DNA from: a virus
DNA: 20,714 nucleotides
IMG/VR virus record: IMGVR_UViG_3300042261_002201
Location: 1-20,714 of that record
Strand: one strand, 5' to 3'
Shown here: positions 16,007 to 20,714 of the stretch, in pieces
How the letters are laid out: every line of letters begins with the position of its first letter
Numbering within the stretch: position 1 is the first letter of the stretch
Program-made: the position numbers and the translations under genes
Notes under the pieces: model-generated
Seen by the model: only the letters and a program-made list of their open reading frames with translations
Told to the model about the DNA's origin: nothing
Database searches by the model: none

Positions 16007-18066
16007 GGATTATCGTCATCACATCCTGTACGGGCGAGAAGAAATTCACTCCCGATGCTCCGCTCACCAAGGACGAATTCCTGAGCTTACACAACCCGGG
16101 TGAGCTCGAAGTGTTCGAACAGAGACTGGCTCAGTATCAACTGCCGGCCGAGGAGATGTACACGGGCCAGCAGCACGCCCGGTTGATGCGGGGAGTGCGG
16201 GCGGCTCAGGCGTCCAATGGAAATGCTTCCGTCGAACTGTGGATCGTGTCCGCCGGATACGGGTTGATACCTGCAAGCCGCAAGATCGTGCCCTACGAGT
16301 GCACCTTCCAGGGCATGAAGGAGAAGGAGATCCGCAGTTGGGCGGATCACCTCCGGGTGCCCGGCGAAATCCGAAAGATTCTGGGACAACCGTACGACCT
16401 TGGACTCGTGCTGCTGGGGGATTCCTACCTGAAAGCCTGCGGGCTGGATGAGACCGTGAAGCTCGGCGGTCCGACACTCTTTTTCTGTGGTTCCCTGGCG
16501 GCCCGGAAATTTCCGGAGATTGCGAACGCCCGGACCGTGATCCTTTCCAACCCGGAGGCCAAGCGGTTTTCTTGCGGCCTTGTGGGGCTCAAAGGGGAGC
16601 TCGCTTCCCGCCTGCTCGACAGACTATCCACTGACGCCAAGCTCATTGATCAACTCTTCGACCCGTCCACCGATGTCCTCTCCAGGCTCGACGGAGATCA
16701 ACCCGCACCGGCGAGATTGCAGCAACCCGTTCGGATTCGGCCCGACGTGGACCGGGTGATCGAGATTCCCACCTCCTGGTGGCAAAACCCGCGGCGGGAG
16801 AAGCTGCGCTATTTCATTCCCGAGTGGGATGACCTCGTTGATCCGGAGTACGATTTTGTAACGGACACCCATTCCGGAGGTCGAGGTGAGTGGTCGAACG
16901 AAGTGTATGCGCACCAACTTTACCCGGAACCCAACTACGACGGTATTCTCATATCGCGGGCCGTTGCCGAGAAGAGTAAGAAAAAGACGGCCCGACTGAG
17001 CGAACTGGGCGTTCACCGATACCTGCGGGTACCCAGGGAGTTTCCCATCTTGGGTGACTGCGGCGCTTTCGACTACATCGCTTCGGAAGTACCGCCTTAC
17101 GAGACGAACGATATCCTGGACTATTACACCCGCCTTGGTTTCGATTACGGGGTTTCCATCGATCACCTGATCGTGCCGGCGTTCGAAGCCCAAAAGGAGT
17201 TCCGCTACGAACTGACGATCCACAACGCCGAGCAGTTTCTGAAGGAGCACCGTGCACAGGGTTTACGCTGGGAACCCATCGGAGCCGTCCAGGGGTGGGA
17301 CCCTACAAGTTATGCCAATGCCGCGCGCCGATACGTCGAAATGGGATACCGCTACATCGCCCTCGGCGGTCTCGTTCGCAGTTCAACTCCTGAGATCTTG
17401 CAAGTTCTCGAGAAGGTGCACAAGGTTGTTCCTCAAACGGTTAAAGTCCACCTGTTTGGCCTGGCCCGGTTTCGCGCCATCACCGACTTTGTCCGCCTGG
17501 GGGTTCACTCCATCGACAGCGCCTCTGCCCTGCGAAAGGCCTGGCTGGGAAACAACCTGAATTTCCTCACCATGGACGGGTGGTACTCGGCGATTAGGGT
17601 GCCCCAGGTCCCGAAACCCGGCAAGAGAAGCTTTCGCGCCAAGCGGGTCATCGACAGCGGCGCCCAAAGCGAGGAAGGGCTCCACCGTCTGGAACAGGAT
17701 TGCCTCAGTGGCCTCCGAACGTACGGAACTGGAGCAGGAACCCCGCCATCCTCCCTGCTGGACCTGTTGGTCCAATACGATACCCTCATCGCAGGTGAGC
17801 GCAAAGGCACGCGGGAACGAATCCAAAGGACCCTCGAGGACCGCCCGTGGGAGAAATGCGGTTGCGCCATCTGCAGTCGGTGGGGAATTGAAGTGGCCAT
17901 TTTCCGGGGCAACAACCGAAACCGTCGTCGGGGGTTTCACAATACCCACGTGTTCTATCGGTTGATCGACCGGATCATTGCGGGAGAACGCATCCCGTGG
18001 CTCGATGACGACCCGGCCTCCAATGGCGTCGGGGTCCAGTTGAAGCTCTTTTCCGCCAAGCCGTGA
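16003..18066 (+). CDS. dpdA: DpdA-type DNA transglycosylase with N-terminal DUF6884-like domain
   Basis: The 687-residue product has two parts. Residues 1-~215 (MRIIVITSCTGEKK, an LWIVSAGYGLIP strand, VPYECTFQGM) resemble DUF6884. Residues ~240-687 are a tRNA-guanine transglycosylase fold of the DpdA type: D352 in GDCGAFDYI, SIDHLI, GAVQGW, IALGGLV, HLFGLAR and D505 in HSIDSASA. The zinc cluster is C619, C621, C624 with H646 or H649. Known DpdA enzymes swap guanine in DNA for preQ0, which the upstream genes would help make. The HSIDSASA motif and the preQ0 operon argue for DpdA rather than bacterial Tgt; an archaeal-type tRNA enzyme is a less likely alternative. AGGAAAG precedes the ATG by about 8 nt. 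No frameshift or missing catalytic residue is seen. Confidence 0.8.
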   Translation: MRIIVITSCTGEKKFTPDAPLTKDEFLSLHNPGELEVFEQRLAQYQLPAEEMYTGQQHARLMRGVRAAQASNGNASVELWIVSAGYGLIPASRKIVPYECTFQGMKEKEIRSWADHLRVPGEIRKILGQPYDLGLVLLGDSYLKACGLDETVKLGGPTLFFCGSLAARKFPEIANARTVILSNPEAKRFSCGLVGLKGELASRLLDRLSTDAKLIDQLFDPSTDVLSRLDGDQPAPARLQQPVRIRPDVDRVIEIPTSWWQNPRREKLRYFIPEWDDLVDPEYDFVTDTHSGGRGEWSNEVYAHQLYPEPNYDGILISRAVAEKSKKKTARLSELGVHRYLRVPREFPILGDCGAFDYIASEVPPYETNDILDYYTRLGFDYGVSIDHLIVPAFEAQKEFRYELTIHNAEQFLKEHRAQGLRWEPIGAVQGWDPTSYANAARRYVEMGYRYIALGGLVRSSTPEILQVLEKVHKVVPQTVKVHLFGLARFRAITDFVRLGVHSIDSASALRKAWLGNNLNFLTMDGWYSAIRVPQVPKPGKRSFRAKRVIDSGAQSEEGLHRLEQDCLSGLRTYGTGAGTPPSSLLDLLVQYDTLIAGERKGTRERIQRTLEDRPWEKCGCAICSRWGIEVAIFRGNNRNRRRGFHNTHVFYRLIDRIIAGERIPWLDDDPASNGVGVQLKLFSAKP

Positions 18067-18093
18067 CCTTGTCCGGTATGTCTGGAGTTGTGG

Positions 18094-19284
18094 ATGGATT
18101 TCGATTTCCTCGATCGCTCGTTTCTCGGTGCCGCGAAGCAGGCCGTCGCGGATTTTCGCCAAGCCGTCGAGAAATCGCAGCCGGCGGGGGACGAACTCGA
18201 GCAACTGTGCGAACGAGCCCGGGATTACGGGCACTGCACGACTCTCGGTGAAGATTTCGTGATCGGGGCAATCGACGGCTCGGGGGAATACCCCATTCTC
18301 CAGCAGGACGACGTGTTCGTGCACTTCGTGTCGGCTGCCAGAGCCTGTTACAGGACCGAAAGCGCGCACCAGCACAAACTCTCCACGGTTTGGGGCCGGC
18401 CCGTCATTTTCAAGACATTCGTCGTGATGCGGGACGAGCGGTCTTCTTTGGCGGAATCATACGAACGGTACCTCGACCAGCTCACCGGGCTCTCTCTCGG
18501 GAAGGTCGTCTCGGAAAGCGATTACTGCCGTGTCTTTTCCACATACGGCAAACGGATTCGCAAAACCGACGTCGTCTGGGATGCGATCGCCCTGGCAAGG
18601 GCCTCCCAGATCGCAACCCACGCCTACCAGTTGCGCAGTCTCGCCGAACTGGGGATGGCGGTCCGTCTGCTGGAACGCCGTCCCAAGTATCTCCTCCTCG
18701 ATACCACCCTGGTCTACTTTCTGCTCGGGGAGACCCCCTACCTGCCCGAGATCCTGAAGCGCTACCTCATCTGCCGGGCCAACGCGCAGGGCACCGCGGT
18801 CATTGCCCTCAGCAAGTCTCACAACATTCCCAACGGGGATCTCATCGGGCGCTTCGTGCGGGAGAAGTTCGGCTTCAAAGACCACTGGCACCTTCGACTT
18901 CCGGCGGAAGCCCTGGGGGAGGCCCCGCTTCGTTTCCTGAAGGACAAGGAGGTCCCGCCGAAGCTCTCGGTTTCCTACCTTTTCAAGTTCCACGCGACGT
19001 TCTTTCCCATGCGCATCGATGTGGACGCTGCCTGGTGGCGGGAAAACATCAACCACGATGCGGAACGAGAGGCACAACTCTTTCGCGATCTCGATTACAC
19101 GTGCCACGACATTCGGAGCTACGGGTACCCCTACCCCCTCCACGCAGTCCACCGGTCCGCGAGTTTGACCAAATCCGAGAAGAAGGCGATCCGCGATATT
19201 TTGCTTCAGAACGCCCAGTCCGAGGGCATCCTTCGGGGAGCCTTCATGTCGGAACCTGAAGAAGTGCACAGAGGGGGGATCTGA
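18094..19284 (+). CDS. nurA: NurA-domain nuclease
   Basis: NurA proteins are metal-dependent nucleases that work inside a ring formed by the HerA translocase, resecting or degrading DNA. In the 396-residue product D61 lies in VIGAIDGSGEYP, the characteristic N-terminal motif. D203 lies in YLLLDTTLVYFLL. The C-terminal GYPYPLHAVHRSASL segment carries H350/H353 and is followed by a Lys-rich helix. ATG 18094 is used because GGAG (18084-18087) is 6 nt upstream; the in-frame TTG at 18088 sits too close to it. The gene begins 27 nt after dpdA and ends 2 nt before herA. Adjacent nurA-herA is the usual arrangement for this pair. In a modification operon it could cut unmodified invading DNA (inference). 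Confidence 0.8.
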   Translation: MDFDFLDRSFLGAAKQAVADFRQAVEKSQPAGDELEQLCERARDYGHCTTLGEDFVIGAIDGSGEYPILQQDDVFVHFVSAARACYRTESAHQHKLSTVWGRPVIFKTFVVMRDERSSLAESYERYLDQLTGLSLGKVVSESDYCRVFSTYGKRIRKTDVVWDAIALARASQIATHAYQLRSLAELGMAVRLLERRPKYLLLDTTLVYFLLGETPYLPEILKRYLICRANAQGTAVIALSKSHNIPNGDLIGRFVREKFGFKDHWHLRLPAEALGEAPLRFLKDKEVPPKLSVSYLFKFHATFFPMRIDVDAAWWRENINHDAEREAQLFRDLDYTCHDIRSYGYPYPLHAVHRSASLTKSEKKAIRDILLQNAQSEGILRGAFMSEPEEVHRGGI

Positions 19285-19286
19285 CC

Positions 19287-20084
19287 GTGGATTACGACGA
19301 AATCCTGACCACTCTCGGGCAGGAGGAATACTTCGGGGTGCTCGCCGCGGCCTCGACCACTGAAATCGTGGTCTATGCCCGCAACCATGACACCTCCATC
19401 GGGGACCTCTTCCTCATCCCCTGCGACCGGGGAGGCCGGCGCATCTACATCTTCCGCATGACGGAGTACGCCAACGTGCTGCGCCGGGAGGACGAACTGG
19501 CCCCCATGGCCAAGAACTTGATTGCCATGGATGATTCGTTCTACGCGGACGACTTCGAAACCGACAAACTGCTGCGACTCTCGGGATCACTCCTGGGGTA
19601 TTCCGAAGAGGTGCACACCGGGGGCTGGACCTTCCGTCCCCCGCGAAAACTCCCCGCCCACCTTTCCAAAGTCTACAAGGTCGGTTTCGGGTCCGAAGAG
19701 GAGATCCGGCTACAGGAGTCGTGCCTGGCGTCTTTGCTGAGGAGTCAGCTCGGCGAGGGCGTGTTCGTGGGGGAGCTTCTGGCTGGAGAGAGGGCGCTGT
19801 CGGGTGTCCGGGTCTCTATCCCCGGTGAGTACTTCGCCCACCACCTAGGGGTCTTCGGGCGGACCGGGACTGGGAAGAGCAACATCTTGATGGTGCTCAT
19901 CAATTCCATCTACCGAAACAACCGCGCAGCTTTTACAGATTGTGGATATCCACCGGGGACTGTATCTCCGTCCCGTCTTCTTTGCACGCTTTCACATAGT
20001 CGGGGTGCTCTAGCAAGATTCTACAGTTGCAGAGCACTTTCCCGTCGTGCCGTCGGAACATGCATTGAGGATGGTGCCAATTGA
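19287..20084 (+). pseudogene. herA: HerA-type ATPase, truncated after Walker A
   Basis: A GTG start 2 nt after nurA, with GAGGGGGG upstream, opens a HerA-like protein. The N-terminal ~160 residues form a HAS-barrel (EYFGVLAAASTTEIVVYAR, GDLFLIP). HHLGVFGRTGTGKSN has the Walker A lysine K197. Homologous sequence ends around residue 215 (YRNNRAA, near 19931). HerA proteins normally run several hundred residues more, with Walker B, arginine-finger and C-terminal segments, all absent here. The frame stays open to 20084, adding ~50 unrelated residues antisense to a phage gene. It cannot hydrolyse ATP normally, so either the gene is dead in this genome or the contig is chimeric. Confidence 0.82.
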
Positions 20085-20130
20085 ACGGAACCTTGGTGCA
20101 GATCTCGAACTGTCTCTCTGTGGTAAGCAT
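19933..20130 (-). CDS. Small Cys/His-rich phage protein
   Basis: A 65-residue product begins MLTTERQFEICTKVPFNWHH. C11, H19/H20, C23, C34 and C36 could bind a metal. The start ATG at 20130 shares its A with the TGA of the upstream endolysin gene (TGATG), so translation is probably coupled; a GTG at 20133 is an alternative start. The TAA stop at 19933-19935 lies within a few bases of the cassette boundary, so the gene itself appears intact. No family recognised; its location next to the endolysin suggests a lysis-module accessory. Confidence 0.6.
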   Translation of the reverse strand: MLTTERQFEICTKVPFNWHHPQCMFRRHDGKVLCNCRILLEHPDYVKACKEDGTEIQSPVDIHNL

Positions 20131-20522
20131 CACGGCACCAACTCAAAGTGAGGAAGGTCATCGAACCTGTTCGAACTGAACTTGCCATCCATGTCCCAGT
20201 TCCCACCCCACCGCACCTTGACTCCTCGCTGTTTGGCTATCGCCATGACCGCGCCGGCAAGGAAGTAGAAGCTCTCTCGGTCTTCCCACTTAACCGGGTA
20301 GGGCGCCACATCCACTGCCTCGGCAGGCAGTCGGCAATGCTTGCTGCGCTCCGGCCCCACCTTTGACTTCCCGTCTCTTTGCGCCTTGAGTTGGTCTTCT
20401 ACTGACCGATGTCCTTCCAGAACCGTGAAATCAAAAATCTTAATTGCTTCATTCATGATGTCCTGGAGTTTCTTGTCGCATGTCCCAAGTCTCTCTATCG
20501 ACTTATTGCTGAATTCAGGCAT
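20130..20522 (-). CDS. Phage endolysin, peptidase M15 family
   Basis: A 130-residue peptidase related to T5-type L-alanyl-D-glutamate endopeptidases, which cut the stem peptide of peptidoglycan to release phage. Visible signatures are EGHRSVEDQ (36-44), SKHCRLPAEAVDVAPYP with zinc ligands H62 and D71, and the C-terminal PHFEL with H125 and E127. ATG 20522 is preferred over GTG 20528 because AGAGG lies 5 nt upstream of the ATG. There is no signal peptide, so a holin outside the window would be needed. Family length is normal. It is transcribed toward the cassette and coupled to the small gene downstream. Confidence 0.87.
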   Translation of the reverse strand: MPEFSNKSIERLGTCDKKLQDIMNEAIKIFDFTVLEGHRSVEDQLKAQRDGKSKVGPERSKHCRLPAEAVDVAPYPVKWEDRESFYFLAGAVMAIAKQRGVKVRWGGNWDMDGKFSSNRFDDLPHFELVP

Positions 20523-20570
20523 TTTCACCTCTTTTTTTAAGATGGACGACCAATCATACTACCTGAGCAG

Positions 20571-20598
20571 AAAAAAAGGATTCTAGGGCTTGGAATCC
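20571..20598 (-). terminator. Rho-independent terminator, minus strand
   Basis: Reading the minus strand, GGATTC, a 9-nt loop and GAATCC form a perfect 6-bp stem (20578-20598), followed directly by seven U residues (A-tract 20571-20577). It overlaps the last codons of the partial gene to its right and lies just upstream of the endolysin. It should therefore end or attenuate that transcript before the lysis genes. Confidence 0.75.
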
Positions 20599-20714
20599 AA
20601 GGAGCGCACCATCTTTTTTCTAAGTGTGTCCGCCATTCTCTTTTTGGCTTCATCCGAAATGAATGGGTTCTTCCCCATCCGGTAAGGATGGATTGGGCAG
20701 TCTGTATCCTGACA
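20583..20714 (-). CDS. Partial phage ORF running off the right edge
   Basis: On the minus strand the frame is open from the window edge to TAG at 20583-20585, giving 43 residues that begin CQDTDCPIHPYRMGKNPFIS and end in a Lys-rich tail. A Cys-x4-Cys-Pro segment followed by P-Y-R-x-G-x-N-P recurs in small phage proteins as far as I recall. The terminator directly at its end supports a real gene. The start lies outside the window. Confidence 0.5.
   Translation of the reverse strand, partial: CQDTDCPIHPYRMGKNPFISDEAKKRMADTLRKKMVRSLDSKP

Larger units (their letters stand above)
13352..19931 (+). other. Foreign GC-rich 7-deazaguanine/NurA-HerA cassette
   Basis: All genes in this block are on the + strand, with small gaps or overlaps, and are clearly richer in GC than both flanks (43 of 60 bases G/C in the line at 18901; 24 and 23 in the phage lines at 6841 and 20401). 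It contains metabolic, DNA-modification and nuclease genes and no virion gene. The left limit is placed between the phage stop (13334) and the queD ribosome site. The right limit, near 19930, cuts herA. I see no integrase, transposase, tRNA or inverted repeat at either edge, so the acquisition mechanism is not visible. Confidence 0.7.

Noticed and set aside
16003-18066. Ordinary queuosine tRNA transglycosylase (Tgt)
   Set aside because: Length, the HSIDSASA motif and the N-terminal DUF6884-like domain differ from bacterial Tgt. An archaeal-type tRNA enzyme remains a minor alternative.
17383-18375. 330-codon minus-strand frame across the dpdA end and nurA start
   Set aside because: It is antisense to the DpdA zinc site and the NurA AIDGS motif and has no recognisable domain.
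18390-19259. 289-codon frame inside nurA, same strand
   Set aside because: It is Arg/Pro/Gly-rich, as expected of a shifted GC-rich frame, and overlaps the NurA motifs D61-H353.

Overview
The window reads as a tailed-phage (or prophage) genome that carries a compositionally foreign block of bacterial-type genes. The phage parts are moderate to low in GC. The 60-base line starting at 6841 has 24 G/C and the line at 20401 has 23, whereas the line at 18901, inside the block, has 43. Host identity cannot be read from the sequence. The peptidase M15-type endolysin would fit a Gram-negative host, but that is weak evidence.

Left phage region (1-13334, all + strand). It opens inside a giant gene, cut by the left window edge, for a >2,500-residue 'large polyvalent' virion-type protein. 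This carries N-terminal tandem repeats, a CxxC domain, a zincin-like HExxGH motif and a long helical C-terminus. Next come a 1059-residue tail fibre with twelve 16-residue adhesin-like repeats, five small or medium tail-type genes, and a short secreted protein. A well-formed sigma70-type promoter lies just after the tail fibre.

Foreign cassette (about 13352-19931, all + strand, tightly packed). It encodes queD, queC, folE2 with an added zinc ribbon, a nucleoside 2-deoxyribosyltransferase-like protein, a DUF6884-like/DpdA-type transglycosylase, a NurA-type nuclease and the first ~215 residues of a HerA-type ATPase. FolE2, QueD and QueC are three of the four enzymes that make preQ0 from GTP; QueE is not in the window. 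DpdA-family enzymes insert preQ0 into DNA. NurA and HerA form a DNA-processing nuclease/translocase pair. Together they suggest a 7-deazaguanine DNA-modification operon linked to a NurA-HerA effector, which I do not recognise as a described arrangement. herA is cut shortly after its Walker A motif, where the sequence switches abruptly to phage DNA. Either a fragment of a larger island was captured by the phage, or the contig is chimeric there.

Right phage region (19933-20714, all - strand). A small Cys/His-rich protein is translationally coupled to an M15 peptidase endolysin. A rho-independent terminator follows, belonging to a further gene that runs off the right edge. The cassette therefore sits where rightward tail genes meet leftward lysis genes, a position where extra cargo would disrupt little.
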